This document shows, in pieces, positions 18,695 through 33,428 of a DNA stretch of 64,000 nucleotides. The stretch is from positions 89,725,194-89,789,193 of the forward strand of contig NC_031770.1 in the NCBI RefSeq assembly GCF_001522545.3. The letters are read 5' to 3'. The translations under genes were made by a program, and so were the position numbers. The notes under the pieces were generated by a model that was given only the letters and a program-made list of their open reading frames with translations, did no database searches and was not told the origin of the DNA. Position 1 is the stretch's first letter. Each line of letters opens with the position of its first letter. The stretch is from Parus major. Lineage: Eukaryota > Chordata > Aves > Passeriformes > Paridae.

Positions 18695-21600
18695 GAAGCA
18701 AAGTTAAGCTCTCTGGGCAGGTGTAGCTACAGGCACAATGTGATTACCTAACCATGGCAAAATCTTTGTGGGATCAGACAACCAGTACTCCTGCAAGCAG
18801 AGGGATGTACCCTTGAGAATTCACAAGAACTTTGAAAAAACAAGCTGCTGTCCAAAGCCACAGTAAAAACTGCAGTAAATTCCAGCAAAGGTAGCACTTG
18901 AAAAATGAAGAAATGTAGTGCCTTTCTCAGTGTTTAGGGATGGTAGTCCTTGCAAAGAAAAGTGTTACACAAATTACTCTTAAGTCATTAAAAAAAGCCC
19001 CCAAAAAACAAGAGAAAAGAAAGAGAGAATTGAGAATATGTGTTCTTCATCCAGTAGTAGCTCAATTACCTTGATAAGTGAAACTGCTTCCATTGGTACA
19101 TGGGTGGTAACCTTGGAGTTTAGCAACACCCAATACACACAGAATATTTTTATGCAAGAATATTTTTATGCAATGCTCTGCAAACTGTCAACAACTCGTG
19201 GCTTCCCAGCTGATGAACCTTTGCAGACCTTTGAAAATGAGGACATCCAGTGGCTGAATGTTATAACTAGGATTTCCATCAAAGATTTATGTCTGGGGTA
19301 GAACCTCACCTTATGAGGTAAGTTGTGCCGAATTTCTGCCCTTTACAGAGACCTGAAGTAGGCCATGTGTGGGGCAAAGGCTTTTACAGAAATCCTCTGT
19401 GCTGGGGTGAATTCTCCTTAATTATAGGGCTTCATGGTTGTAACAAACTGAGGCAAGCTCCAATCACTCAGTAGCACCTAGAATATGGTTTCACCTTTCT
19501 TTCTCTGCTTCCCTGTCATCATAGTCTTATGTTGATATTTACATTAAAAAAACCAATTAAAAACAAACAAACAAAAAAAAAAAAAATGCAAGCTCCCAAA
19601 TCCCATCATTTTCTCTAGGTCTCTTATTTAGTTACAGAGAGTAAACACGGCTGTGAGTTTTAGAAACTCTCAGCACCTAGCCAGTCCCTTTGGAACCAAT
19701 CAGTACAGCAAGTGTTGCACACCATGCTTTTTGTAATTTAGCCTTAGATATACCAATTTGAATACTTACACCTAGTTCCTATATTACAATAATATTTAAA
19801 GACCAGATGCAGTAATTAATCTAAATTCTATATACATAGTGTAGGAGAATAACTAAAATAATAACAGATCAAATTCATGCTTCCCTGCCATGAAAGCGCA
19901 GTAACACATGACTCAACAATATCACATTCTAGGACAAGAATATTGTGCCTTGTACAGAACATAGGAGAAGCAGAATGAAAATATGAAAAAAGTAAAGTGA
20001 CATGTAAAGAAAATAGGGCACTGGATTTTTTGCACATTTGCAGGCCATGAATTCCCCTGGGGAATGGCCTGTATAACATGTGTATCACCGGCTGCTAAAA
20101 GAAACACCTCACCCAACATTAGGCATAGAATTTCATTTGGCACTGAATGTGGTAGCTGAGAATTGTGAAACTTTGCTGATTTTCCAGGATGAGCTGGAAA
20201 GGACCAGCAAGAAGAAAAACCCCTGCCTTCCTCTAAAGCTGCTTTAAACAAATGTCACTCTGGACTGCATCTACATGTCCCAGAGTAATCCCTTGAAGAT
20301 TTTTCAGGTAGTGCTTGATACAATCCATACCTCTGAACCAGCAAAGCCAACGATTTAAAGCAGAGGGAAAAGAGCATCCCAGACCTTCTCCCATCCTCAC
20401 CATCCATTTCAACATGGAAATGGAGTCACTCGGTTGGAGGGAAAACACGGACGGGATTACTCCCCGACGGAATGGAGTCAGTGAAATCTCCACCTTCTAC
20501 TCCCACTGCTTTTTTTCTGGTCTGGGCTGATTGTAGTTTCATTGATTAAATCTCCCCACCTGCAGAGATGTAACCTGCTTATCAGCTCACTCCAGGACAA
20601 AATGTCATTGCAATTTAAGCCTATGTTACTATAGCTTTGTCCTCCTCTCCCATGCCAGCCAGTGCTAATGTTCATGCGGGCACATTAAAGATGGTTCATG
20701 CAAGCTGATTCAACTGGAATACTATCCAGCCATCATTAGTAGCTGAATCTGCACTCTGAACTACTTCATTCCCCAGTTCCATGGGACAAGTTCCAATTCA
20801 ATACACTTCTCATAAGTTGCATGTTTTTAGACTGAAGCTACACTTTCAGTGTAAAAAAAGCTTAAACCACTTGACAATGGGTTACTTTAGGCTTATACCA
20901 CTATAAGAAGTGAGCCCTTGAGATCAGCAAAAAAGAGGGTTTAGCCCTGAAACTCCCCAGCAAGACAAGACAATTCTCTCACATTTTGCCAGTGCTCTTG
21001 CAGCTGAGCACAGGCTGAACCATTTCTCAGAGGGCTTCAGGTCAATTTTGACCATCCTGAACCACTCTTCAGCCTAGACCTCTCTAGTTAGAGGCTTCCA
21101 CTAAAAAAACAAAAAAAAACCCAAAAAAACAAACAAAAAAAAAACCCCACCAAAACAAAACAAAAAACTCTTCTGTTTGGCCTCCCCTTCCCCAAGCTCT
21201 CCTGTGCATTGGTGAATTGGTCACAGCTGTGGGGTAAGAGGATAAGATAAAGCTTATGGGAAAGCGAACTGATATGAGAAATACAAAGAAACAGACCAGT
21301 TTTTTATTTCATTGGTTTTGAATGCTGAATCAACACAGCATATAGTACATGAGCATTAGATCTGATTGAAGAAAGGAGGTGGAAATGTTTGGTCAGCAGT
21401 TTGGGAGTCTATTTTTACCAATTTGGCTCATGGCTTAGTCAGAAAAACACTCGGTGCAAAGAAGGTGCCAGGAACAAAGAGCAAGAGATGAGAGAGAGGC
21501 TATATCAATGCCAGTTTTGATCAGTTCACATTATTCTATCTTAGACATTAAATGTTTCAGCTTTTTCAATTGGGAACTATATTTAGAGCTCATAAAAATG

Positions 21601-24600
21601 AAATGGTGAGCAAAAAGCGTGCTGGGCAGTACCAGGAATTTACTTTCTTTGAAGGAGGGATGTAGTGTTCACAGACTGACTCTTCCAGAATTATAAGACA
21701 TTTTTCTTCTCTGGGTTGGGGCTTATGAAGAGCAGAATGAGAATCTAACCATGGATTTCTGGACCCTGCATTAAAAAGTTCCTGTATGATAGGTGGCATT
21801 TGGGGTGGCCATGCCTGCTGGCTAACAACACATAAGCTTCTGCTGTCTTTCACACATTGTAATGTGGAAGCAAAGAGCACGAGTGAGAAATTCAGGCTAT
21901 TTTTCTCCCCATTCCTATTACTGTTCTCTGTGTCTCTAGTATCTTATATATTTTCTGGACCATTAGTGTCATACTCAGCTACTTATTTGATTTTACATTG
22001 TGTTAAGGAAACCACTGCACTAAGCAAAGTCAAGTCAAGGTTCCCAGTCAAACCGAATTGCTCTTTGCTCCTCCACAAAGGTTATTTTAATTATATAAAC
22101 TTCACAGAGGAGCTCATGAGGCACACCTAAATTACAGACAGCAGGCAGGGACAGGTGAGGAAAAAGTGGCTTGGAACTCTGAGAGGTGTTGCAACCTGTG
22201 CTGAAACATAAGAGAACTGGCAAAACAACTGAATACCAGAACGTGCTTTTCTTCCTTCAACAGCACTGTGACATGTTTTTTTTACATACAGCCTTACCAG
22301 CTCACAAGAACTCCATCCTGAAATTAGAAAGATCTTTTCAATTAGCATAGTTTTATGGCTAGATTATCCGGGCTTTATACAAAGTTTCTGCATTTCATTG
22401 AATTCATTATGAATGCAACCACAAAGCATGTACTTATTTCTCCAGAGGCTGCTTTAGATTATATGTTGACAAATTATATATTGACAGATTACACACTGTC
22501 AAGCAACTCATCCTTGCATTCCCTTTCACCAGCCCATCAGACAGAAACCTCACTGTACGCAGGCTGAAAATGACAAAACAACCACATTATTTCCTGCTCA
22601 TGTGTCTAATTTGCTTTCAAAGTGCCTGTTTTCATCTGAGAGGCACAAAGGCAAAAATATTGTCATCCTTTCTACTTCAGGGAGAAAAAAATGTCTAAGT
22701 ACTGTAAGTAAAAAAACAATAGCAAATATGCATTTTGACTTTTCCAACAGTACAAAGTTTATAAAGCCATTATTGATATAAGAATCAACCTTAGATGTCT
22801 CTGGAGGTGATTAAGTACTCCCCACTTCCACTTTGTATGGTATAAAAACTGTTCTTTTCAGCTGAAAACATTCACAAAGTTATGTAGCACCTATGGCTCA
22901 TCCTCTAGAGAACAAAAATATAAATTAAAAAATCCCTATTCTCCTTTAATATAAACTGGAAGCTACAACATAATTTTGTCTGTATCAGCCTGAGCCAGTG
23001 ATCTGGATCTAACCCAGCTGTTTTTAAAAGAACACAGAAAATATAAGACAGAATTGCTGGCTATATCCTGCTGAGGTTTGGAAATAGTGAGGCAACATAT
23101 ACTGTGTTTTGACAAGATTCATCCATACATTCACCAGATTAGCTTAAAATTTTTAAGTCCTAATGGATACAAACTATGCTTAATATATTGAGAAATAACA
23201 GATGTATATCACAGACCTTTGGTTCTCCACTTTAACAATAGTGGATTTTTTTATTTGACTTAATGGACTGCGATATTGCAATTCATCTGACTGTTTGAGT
23301 GCATGTTGCCATTCCAGTGTTTCTCATGTTCCAGCATAATTTTCTAGAATAAATTTCATGTGTTGCATATAATCACAGATTTAAACAGTTCAGCTTCAGA
23401 GCTTTCAGCTGCTGACCAGTCATGGAAACAGCCTTTGCACAGCTACTCATCCGCTGACACCCATTCCACTCCAACACAAGCACTACAGAGGCATTAATAA
23501 AGAGATAGGATCTTTTCCTGATGCTCAAAAAACAGATTCTGAAGGGATTATCCAAGCAATGGAAAATTAGTTTTTCTGAGTTCAATCCGCATGCCCTCCC
23601 CCGCCCATCCACTGCAGTGTTTAGAGTGAACATCTCCTCTCAGATTTATTCTCCAATCAAAGTCTGGGGGACTTCAGTCGATGACTCCTATAAACATTCC
23701 CCTAAAGTAAGCATTACCACCTTTCTGTCCTGGCAGCACTGGGTTTCTCTAACTTTTTGGAACACCCCTTTTGATGTAAGCTTTATCTCATGCAAGCAAG
23801 AGATTTTTAGGTGACCTAACAACCTGCTTTATTTAGAACAGGTAAAAACAGGGTGAGTCTAAAGGGCCAATAAAGCTCCCCATGAAGAGAAGCAGCGAGC
23901 CTTATAATCTGTACACAAATACATTATGGCATATCTTGAAACTAATGTCACTCTCTTTCAAACTTTTGCACTTAATTTTCTGTAGTGGAAAGTGGCAGGC
24001 TATTAGCAGCACACTCAAGTGAATTGCTGGCTCCACCTGAACGAAACCTGGAGGTTTGCTGCCTGCCACAGCCCCACTGCCAGTCACCGGGCTGTACCGC
24101 AGGGACTGGTGTGACAAGAGGATTTATTTCACATAGCCCATACGGAAAATCATGGGGCTCTTGCAAGGCATTTGGGGAATTCTTCCCTCTAGCAAGTCTT
24201 CCTCTTATTTAACAGGGACAAGTGACACCTGATTAAGTTGTAAAAAATACAAGCACAGACATTGGTCTCTGGTCTTTGTAGACTGCTGCGCTGAGGCTAC
24301 CAGAGCTAGGTGTGGTCTTGTAACATGGTTACTGCTGCTTTGGAGTATCTTGTCTTCACTAGATAAAATAGCACAATGTTCTTCCTCTGTGAAAACACCA
24401 AAAAAGACCAGCCTTTTTTAAAACCTGTCAAAAGGCATGGGAGCCAGGGTTAGGTGAGCAGAGGATAGCATGTTTATCTACTCACCTCCAAATAGGCACA
24501 GGCCACTCATCATGTGAGGCTATAAGCTGAGCTGTGACAAGCAATACCTGAGAGCAAGGCAGGTTTTGGGCAAAGAGAGAGCTTCCTTTCTGATTTTTTT

Positions 24601-26764
24601 AAGTCCCATTTTCAAGCACAGGAACTGAAATTTGACTTTATAAACCTGAATTTGAAGCACTTGCTTTCAGGAACACAAGCACCATCTCACACTTAACAAA
24701 TCAGCAAGTCAAAGTGCAAAGAAAACAAATTTAACAGATTGAAAAGTATGAACAAACACTTGAAGACAGAAAACCCATCCTCATTTTTGGTATTATTTTT
24801 GGGAGATATTAGCAAGGAACAGCTGCATCTCTAAAACTATGAAGCTTTCATTTCCTGTTGGAGTGCCATGAAAAATAAAAAAATGCCACTAGAAATACAT
24901 TTATGGAATTATCTGTAATGAGGAACAGGGAATAGTTTTGATGCTGGAACTATGGTGACACCCCTAAAAACAAGAAAAGGAAAGCATGCACGTACAATAC
25001 AAGAGAAGGCAGAGTATATGCACTAGGGCTTCTCACAGAGACATTTCTTTGTGCAGCATTGCATCAGGAGGAAGGGCTATGATAAAATGAGGAGGCACAA
25101 AGACAGACTGCAGGATCTGGGTGAACAGAGGAGGTTGGGGATGGGAGGGCAGGTAAGGACACAGCAGGCTTTGTATAAAAAAAGAGGTAGAACCAAAACT
25201 CACCTTACTCAATGTTACTGGGAGACCTGTCAAGGCACAGAGCTACACAAGCATTTTGGATGACAGATTGAAAAAACTTTATATTATTCTTGACCTCTCA
25301 GAGGTTTCTCTGATTTTTCAGATTTTCCATGCTTGTAGCTTGGCATCTGTCTTGAGGAAATAAACCCTCTAAGTTACACACCAACATCCTTGGAAAGGGG
25401 CTGTTAAGGCGGAAATGACCCAAACGTTAATTTTCATAAATGCCCAGAGGAGTTACAGAGTCCAACTGCACCCAGCTTCAGGAGGAAACAGGGACCTGGT
25501 TCTCACAGCTTCTTTGCAACACTTGAAACCCTCTGTAACAATCCCTCCTGGGCCATGGAGCAACCACCAGGAAGGATGGACAGGAAGCAGGGACAGGAGC
25601 CATGCTCCGAGATGGGCACAGGAGCTGGGATGCACAGCACCCACTTGACTCATTACCACCCTCGGGAGTGTGGTGTAGTGGTGATGCTGTTAGACTTCTC
25701 CTGTCAAAATTTTTACCACATTCTGTTACCTCTTAACTACCTTAAAAAGACCGAATAACCTTTAAACTTAAGAAAGCAGGATGTATCTCAGAACATAGTA
25801 AGGAAAAGGCAGCTCTTTGCTCTCTTCCCACAGCTAAGACCCCTAAATTCCCCAGCAGCAGCATGATGACAGAGAAAGCAGGGAATAATGGATGGGCATC
25901 CAGGAAGACAGCACCAAGGAAAAATGTCTTCTCTCCAAGGGAAACAGTAGTGCCATAGGAAATGGTTTGTTTGAGAACTGTTTGTTGAGAACTGTAGCAA
26001 TTCGCTCCTAGAAAAAAAACATTATACTCAAAATTATTCAACACATTATTATAAAAAAGGGATAAGAGATGAAGCTTCCTGTTGCAAGCAATGAGAAAAA
26101 GACTGGTGAAAAAGAATGTCTGTCTTCTCACTGACCAGATCAAAGATATCAGTGGGTTTTAACTACCAAGAACTAAAAATATAAACAGCTGCTGCTAGTC
26201 ACAGCAGCACCAAAAACATGGTCTCTTTACATCCTTGGTTTTTCCCTTAAATCTTCAGAAAAATCCTTTATGTACTTTAAGTGCCATAATTTTGAGAAAA
26301 TGATACCATATTTTCAAAGCTTAACATTGACTTATATGCAAAATATAGCTCGGTCTTATTTAAACAATCTAGAAAAACACTTCATACATTATACATGAGT
26401 TCTTCAACAAAGCTCTTGATACAGATTATAGAGAAATAAAATACACCAAGTGTTGAAAGTTTTGATAACACTGAATGATTAACTAACTTCATAGTAAATC
26501 AAACTCAAAGGTTTTCTGGAGGAAACTCTTTCCTACGCTTCTCTTGCTAGGCATGCCAAAGGGATTCTTCAAGCTCTCAGTAACGAAGGACATGTTGCTG
26601 TACCAACAGCAGAGCAAACACAGGTACAGCTTACTACAGCTCTCCAGATCAGGAAACTTCTGGAAAAGGCATTCAATACAGACCACAGATATTTCTCTTC
26701 TTAGGAACCCAAACTTTGCTGAGAATGTTAAAATTTTAACTTCTTAAGACCACTAAAACCTTTA
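18695..26764. other. Intergenic, no gene recognised
   Basis: No exon, tRNA or other RNA gene could be supported. Low-complexity A-rich DNA is present at 19,549-19,586 and 21,102-21,166. A 16-bp direct duplication (agaatatttttatgca) is at 19,141-19,172. Open frames are short and lack domain features. Confidence 0.6.
21102..21166. repeat. A-rich (CAAA)n-like tract
   Basis: The plus strand consists of A-runs broken by C, CC and CCCC. It is low-complexity sequence with no recognisable element attached. Confidence 0.8.
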
Positions 26765-27612
26765 ATGATCCCAGTCAACCCTGAACATACATGGGATCTT
26801 CTGTTCCAGCTGGATCCCTATATGTCTATGGGGCCTGACAGAACTCATCCAAGAATACTTAAAGAGCTGGCTGATGTCATCACAAGATATCTCTCAATGA
26901 TTTTTGAGTGGTCTTGGGAGTCTGGAATGGTCCCAGCTGACTGGAAGCTGGCAAATGTTGGCCCAGTTTTCAAGAAGTGCAAGTATGAACTTGGAAACTA
27001 CAGGAAAAACAAGCCTGTCAGTGTCTCTTCTATAACTGGCAAAATTATGCAGAACATTATTCTGAAAGTTACTGAAAAACACCTAAAGGATGACACAGTC
27101 ATCGCTCACAGCCAGCACAGCTTCACAAGGGGAAAGTCCCACTCATCAAACCTAATTTCCTTTTACAACAAAGTAACCCACCTTGTTGATCAAGGGAAGC
27201 CATCTGATGTAATCTTGGATTTCAGCAAAGCTTTTGATACTGTCTCTAACTGGATTCTTCTGGACAAAGTGTCCAGACATAGCTGAATAAACACATGTGA
27301 TGGGCAAGCAACTGGCTCACGGGTCCAGCACAATGGGTGACAGTGACCAGACTGGTGATCTGTCACTAGTGGGGTCACACAGCGCTCCATCTTAGGTCCT
27401 GTGCTCTTCCACATCTTCACAGATGACTGGGATGCAGGATGGAAAGGGATACTGAGCAAGTTTGCAGATGACACTAAATCGAAGGGAGCTGTTCACTCCC
27501 TTAAGGGCAGAGACGCCCTGCAGAGAAACACAGACAAAATAAGACAGCTGGGAAGTCAACAACCATATGAAATTTAACAAGGAAAAGCAATGGATCTTGC
27601 ACCTTACCAAAG
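26765..27612 (+). mobile_element. CR1 LINE, truncated reverse-transcriptase region (degenerate)
   Basis: A 173-codon open frame (26,765-27,286) matches the CR1-family reverse transcriptase: GPDRTHPRILKELADVI, SWESGMVPADWKLANVGPVF, HSFTRGKS and the catalytic-block motif LDFSKAFDTV. It then stops. Frame-shifted remnants continue to about 27,612, including the FADDTK catalytic box encoded near 27,463-27,480. The endonuclease domain and 5' part are missing, and I cannot see an intact 3' tail. Stops and frameshifts mean it is an inactive genomic copy, and the preserved part is not evidence of host function. Confidence 0.9.
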
Positions 27613-30600
27613 AAAGGAATTTGAAATTATGCCAGCTAATTAATCAGCTGATGATCAACATCCAGATCACAGCAAAACCTTGTGGCACAGACACCTCCTT
27701 GTTATAATGAGGTGCCCAGTATACTGATTTTGCCTTTTCAAAGCCACATAGAATATTTTTCTCCTTTATTATAGAGGGATTGCTACCTCTGGTCAGGGCC
27801 TGTGATCTTCCATCCCTCAGCTGCAGAAGCAAACTCAAGTTTAAAGCTTTCTGGAAAGCTGGAGAAGCTTTGTGACTTGAAAGCCTTTGGGACTTGAAAA
27901 CATTTCATTCTCTCCATGCTCTTCTAAATACCCAAGCCCAGAACTCAGCTGTCAGCACTGCTCAAGCATGATACTAATGCTCTGAAAAGTCACACTTTAA
28001 CACACCATTTTAGTGTTTATCTAAAATTTGAGACAGACTAATTATCTGACTTTCAGACTGAAAGGTCTGAAAGTACTAAAGAGCACATCAACACAGGTAA
28101 TTGTGGGAAAACATGTTTTGCAGAGAGCTGACTATGGCACATCTGTGGGAGAGAAAAGCTGAGAACCCTGAGCATTGTGAAGAGCTGTAAGTCGCAAAAG
28201 TGCCTTGTCTGGTGGAAGAAACCTATGTAATACACAACTAGATAGCATAAGGAAGTGTGCTTCAATGTTTGCCCCTCAGAGAAGTCAGCAACTTGAAAAG
28301 AGGGAATACTGCCTCCCAATCTGGTCTCAGCAACTTTTTCCCTTCTTGCAGGTTAGATTAATTCCTTCTTCCAGTAGGAAAGCCAGCCGTAGTTTGCTCC
28401 TCTTTATTTCTGTCTCAGCAGCTAATTTTCCTGCTTCTGAAGCAGCATCTCTTTCTGCAGCCTCAGCAATTCCACAAACACAAAGAGATAGGGCATAGAG
28501 CTGTCATAAAAGGCTTTGTTCTACTGCTTGGATACCTATTTACAGTTCTGTAGGAGGACAACTACAGAAGATTTCCCAGAGCTGTGCAGCCCTGTCCCTC
28601 AGCAAGTGCCATTTTTAGGTCTGTCACCAGGGATGAAAAGAGGCAACCTCTCTGTAAACATAGTTCACATAACATACACTGCTGAAGGCTTCCTCCAGCA
28701 CTTCCCACAGCAAGCACACCATTTAGGGCTTAAGCTACAAAGATTACATTCATGATTTTGTAGTCTCACATTTAAAGCAGGAATTTTAACGTTCTACAAT
28801 TTGAGGGGGAAAAAAAACCTGCAACCTCCCACACTATTCTGACCTGAATTAGTTCTATCTTCAGAAATTAAGAGAAACCCTTGGATTCTGAAACTAGATT
28901 TCTATGCCTTTAAATAGTTGGTTATTTTCTGAGTTTTTGACGCTTCATTTCTGGAAAACTATGACAGTCTCATCATGTATTTTCTTCTACAAAATCTAGC
29001 ACTTCCAAACTCCATTTCTAGTATAATTTTTGTCTAGGGCATGGTGGTAAGGAAGTTGGGTAGGGTTAAATGCACAGGACTGGTAGACCTCAGATTCCAG
29101 GATGTTTCATCTCCAGGCCATCAGAGAGTTGGACTCGGTATGTCCATCTGTGGAAACAACCTCCTCAAATCTTCTGGGATTAGTACATTCCTTTACACAT
29201 TTGGGAATGCTTGTTTTTCATCTGCTTTTTTGTTATTTTAGAGCCAAATGTTCTACAAATTATATTTATATTTTGAAAACCCTGTAATTCTGTCTCTATA
29301 ATGTGTGTAGTCACAGAGCCCCTTTTTTGCTAACCATTAGGACTGAAGTTTTAAAAACAACCCAAGACATGTAATCAAAGGAATTCTGAAAAAAAAATTC
29401 TGTACCACAAAATAAAACATAATTCAGCTCTGTAAAAATGTTTAGAGAGGGAGAAGACGTGATAGCTGTGTAAGGATGCAACTCACATGTGCAAAACAAA
29501 ATTGAATAAAGCACATTAAAAAATGTTTACTAGAATTCGTAAGAGAGGAGGCAGATACATTGCACATCACTTCCATTAAGCAGGAAGAACAACCTGTTCC
29601 CATTCTCATGTCATGCAGCACAACTGCAAAGTGATTCCATCACTTTCCTGAAAGGTTTCACTGCTAAACAATGGTACCCAAAACAGAGACCATTGAAATC
29701 CCAAGGCAAATGAGATCACACCAAGAAATGCTGAACACTGGATCAAATATAATTGATCAGAAGAACCCAACACAACCCTTTTTCCATTCCAACTGATTCA
29801 GCAGATTGGAAAGGAAATGGTTTGGGGGCTGGAGGGAAGAATTGCTCATATGGAAATAAGTGAGAAAAAAAAAAAAAATCACTATATATTTGTCCTCCAA
29901 ATAAACAAACCCAAGATAATTTCTGCCGCTGTGGTGACCCAGGAGAGACTTGTTCCTCCACTGGCAGGAACTAGTTACAACTGCAGGAAAAGAATCTTGA
30001 TAAATTTCACCTCTGGTCAATGCTGGAGGTGGCTGAAAGGGGAGACAGTAAGCTAACCAAAGCCTTCAATCACCTACTCAAGAACTTCTCCTGTCTTTAC
30101 AGGAAGGGCAGGGAAAGGAAATAAAAAACAAAAGAACAAGACAACTCTCACTGAGTGATTTGGGTTTGTGTTGAGTGGTGTTTTGGTTGGTTGGTTTTTC
30201 TTCCCCAAAAGCAGTATTAAGAGGATGGTCTTATCCATCAGTGCATCAACATTTTTCACCACACTAAACCCTGGCACAGACATTTTACCAAGCTTTCAGA
30301 TGGCAAGTCTGAGATCTGCACTGTGTGAGAGGATTTCTTTTCCCTTTGCTGAGGTTCTCCTATGACTACCAGAAATCCTCAGACATCCCCAGATACCACA
30401 CAGTCAATGGCATCATGCTCAGAGCTGTAACAATCTTTCTGCTCACAGGGATCCCAGCTGTGCCTTGCTTTAGCAGCAGCTCAGATACTGATCCCTGAAC
30501 AGCAACAAATGACAACAGCATGCATGGGGCACTACACTGATATCTACAAATTCTTCCAGAAGGATCATGCCAAACCCTACGCCCTGTTCTGGCCCTGGCC

Positions 30601-32900
30601 CAGGACTCAAGCTAACATATAAACAGCTACAAGGTCCCCAAGAAGAGCTTAGCTCCTGGAATTCACATGCCTTCTGAGCAGGGTCTCATAAGATCAAACA
30701 CTTCACCTCAAAACTGTTTTCCTTCTCCTACCACAGGGACTTTTTAGACGGCAACATCACACATCCTCCTTTTTTAAGTGGTATAGCAGTCAGGCCAATC
30801 TTTCTTCTTGGGTCCAACCACTAACAGGATGGAAAACTTTCCTAAATGCTATGAAACACTGTCGGGAAGGGGAAAGTGGTTTCTATGCTTGAAAGAAAAA
30901 AGCTCAAGAAAAAAAAGAAATATTACACATTTGTGGTCTTTTCCACAACAGCAGGACATTCCTTTTGTGTCCATATTTTTCTCCCATTACTTATTTAATG
31001 TTCTAGAAATTAATATGGAAGTTGCTTATCACCTAGAGGGCAAAGCATTATGCTGCTGGGATAGAAGGCTCCAGAGATACTGCAGGAGGACTAGGAGCTG
31101 CAGTGTGTTTTTAGGGAAGAGAATGCCATCATGTACTTGCAACATTCAGTCTTTCTGTGAAAATAGTCCCTTATCCGAGAAGGATCAGAGGTCTCCTCTG
31201 ATAACATGTGACAGCCAGCCTGGGGAATATGCAACAAAACCAACCAAGCATCTTTCACCCATCCACCAGAAGGAAAGTCGTCTGCCTCAGGCCAATATAC
31301 TCCAATACATGTGTACTGTTAGGTATGTCAGATGCTGGGAACACATATCTAGTAATAACTCCTCTATACTGGAGTAAATGTATATAGGTATGGAAGGCAG
31401 GAGACTGTAGAAGCATCTACATTAGCGTTCTAGTTCAGATTAAAAGGGTATGCTTTTGAAATTGGCTTTGAATTTATTTCCATTATTGTATTGTATCATC
31501 AAGCAATGTCAAACCACAAAAACCAGATCCCTCACAAAGATGCATTCCCAGACCACCCCAGCATACTGCAGCCTCAGGGATGCATTAGTCCATAGGAACA
31601 GACCACAGAACAGCAGAAGGAAAACCCTAGCCTAAAGTGTGCATAGCACCAACTACTTAACAGTAAAAAGAGATTCGTTTGTCTACTGTATTTTCTAAAT
31701 TAGAAATTGTAAGGATGACAATCTGATACCATGGACACCCTCTGAAAATCTCTTACCAGAGCTGTATCTAGAGCCTTTGATGTGAGAGAAAGAGAGAAGA
31801 GGAAATGAAAGCCACCTAATCTTGAAGTCAAATTTGCTCTCCACATAACTCTGCTACCATTGACAAGGACAGGAAAAGTTTTTGCCAATCAACAATGTAG
31901 GTCTAGTAGTTAAAACAGCTATTCATCCTTCAGACTCCAAAGTGGATATTCCCATCATCTATATCTGTTTGGGGTGGCTATAGCTGTGTTCTCAAATGCC
32001 AGAGCCAAACCAATGACTTTGTCTTTTCTTACACAAAAGGATACCACACTTGATAGAAACCTTCAGCTAAATTTAGCTTCTGACACCAACTGATTAGCAA
32101 CAAAGAGTGGTACACTGGTCATTCAGCCAGATTTAAGTCTTGTAAAGAATGCTTCTGGAATGAACTGTTCAGGTATGTATGAAAAATGCTGTATAACCTC
32201 TCCAACTTTTTACTGTTTGTTTTGGTTCCAGAAACAGTGAAAGCTTCCCCCAGCATTTCCCATTCAACATGCATGTTTTCAACTTCCATTCCTTTTAGTG
32301 CAGCTACAATGCATGGAGAAAAAACACAACAGAGCAGCACACCTGCAGATTTCAAATCCCTGTATAAGCATGGCATTTGAACAAGCTGCTATGTATAGGT
32401 GACTGTTAGAGGTTTGAAAAACCATTTTTAGTAGCAGTATTTTTGTAATCTACCTGTATCATAAGGTGTTTTGAGTAAGAGATATTAACTCAATGGTTTC
32501 ATGACAACCTTACCCTGTGCTTCATGAGGAATTCTAAGATGCCAAATCCTACGGAAGTACAAAGGAAGTAATAAGACCTACTTACAACTGCTGATTGCAA
32601 TTGATAGAGTTCCTCCATTTCTAAGCCATGCCTTCAAGGAAAAGTCAGGCTTACAATTCATGCAAATGAACTGGTTTAGAAGAAAAAACTACAATCTCAT
32701 TTCTAAAATCAAACCCATTCACAGACCAACCCCAAATTGCAGCAGTCCCTAACTCTTGAAAGGACAGCTATCCAAGGCCAAATAGCTTCTTCACTTTAAG
32801 AAAACTGGCTGTGAGGTTGTGAGCTAGGCCTCATCATGACAGACAGAGTAGCCGATCAGAGTATAGTCCACATTTCCTTTCATCTACACACTTACATACA
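27613..32900. other. Intergenic, no gene recognised
   Basis: No exon with family resemblance was seen. The longest open frame (30,808-31,377 plus, 189 codons) has no domain, signal peptide or low-complexity pattern I recognise and no supporting splice structure, so I do not call it a gene. Confidence 0.55.
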
Positions 32901-33270
32901 ATCATAGAATCACAGAATTGTTTGGGTTGGAAAAGACCTCGAAGATCATCAGTGTCTAATTGTTAATCCAGCATTCTGATCCTCAAATGCCACATCTACA
33001 CATATTTTAAATATCTCTAGGGATGACAACACAGCCACTTCCCTGGGCAGCATGTTCCAATGATGACAACCCTTCCAGTGAAGAAATTTTTCCTAATATC
33101 CAATCTAAACCTTCACTGGTGCTACTTGAGGCCATTTTCTCTTGTCCTGTAACCTGGGAGGAGAGATCAACCCCAGCCATGTACAACCTTCTTTCAGGTA
33201 CCTGTAGAGAACAATAAGGTCTTCCCCTCAGCCTCCTTTTCTCCAGACTAAACCACTCAGACATTCTTAA
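32901..33270 (-). mobile_element. CR1 LINE 3' end, antisense to plus strand
   Basis: On the plus strand the segment starts with 'atcatagaatcacagaattg' and 'gggttggaaaagacctcgaa', continues with 'ttccctgggcagcatgttcc', 'gaaatttttcctaatatcca', 'ttctcttgtcctgtaacc' and ends in 'ctccttttctccagacta'. This is the reverse complement of the CR1 3' region, so the element's sense is minus. It lies about 150 bases beyond the elongin A-like gene's putative polyadenylation signal. Confidence 0.92.
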
Positions 33271-33422
33271 CAAAACTTGTGCACCAGATGCTTTACCAGC
33301 TTAAACTGATAAATACATCACCTACAGAGGTTCATATAAACTAATTTGTTATTAGTGTGTACTGACCTTATTTCAATTCAAGTAAGAAAGCAGCAATATG
33401 AAAGGACTTGCAGGTTTCAGTA

Positions 33423-33428
33423 TTTATT
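33423..33428 (-). terminator. Polyadenylation signal for the elongin A-like gene
   Basis: On the minus strand AATAAA occurs 137 bases downstream of the TGA stop at 33,565. Nothing closer to the stop has the canonical hexamer. This would give a short 3' UTR ending just before the CR1 copy. It is a sequence match only; no transcript data are available. Confidence 0.6.

Noticed and set aside
25660..25710. Sequence GTGTGGTGTAGTGGTGATG resembling the D-arm of a tRNA
   Set aside because: No matching anticodon and T-arm at the right spacing; not a tRNA.
30808..31377. 189-codon plus-strand open frame
   Set aside because: No family resemblance, mixed composition and no promoter or splice signals recognised; a chance frame is likelier.
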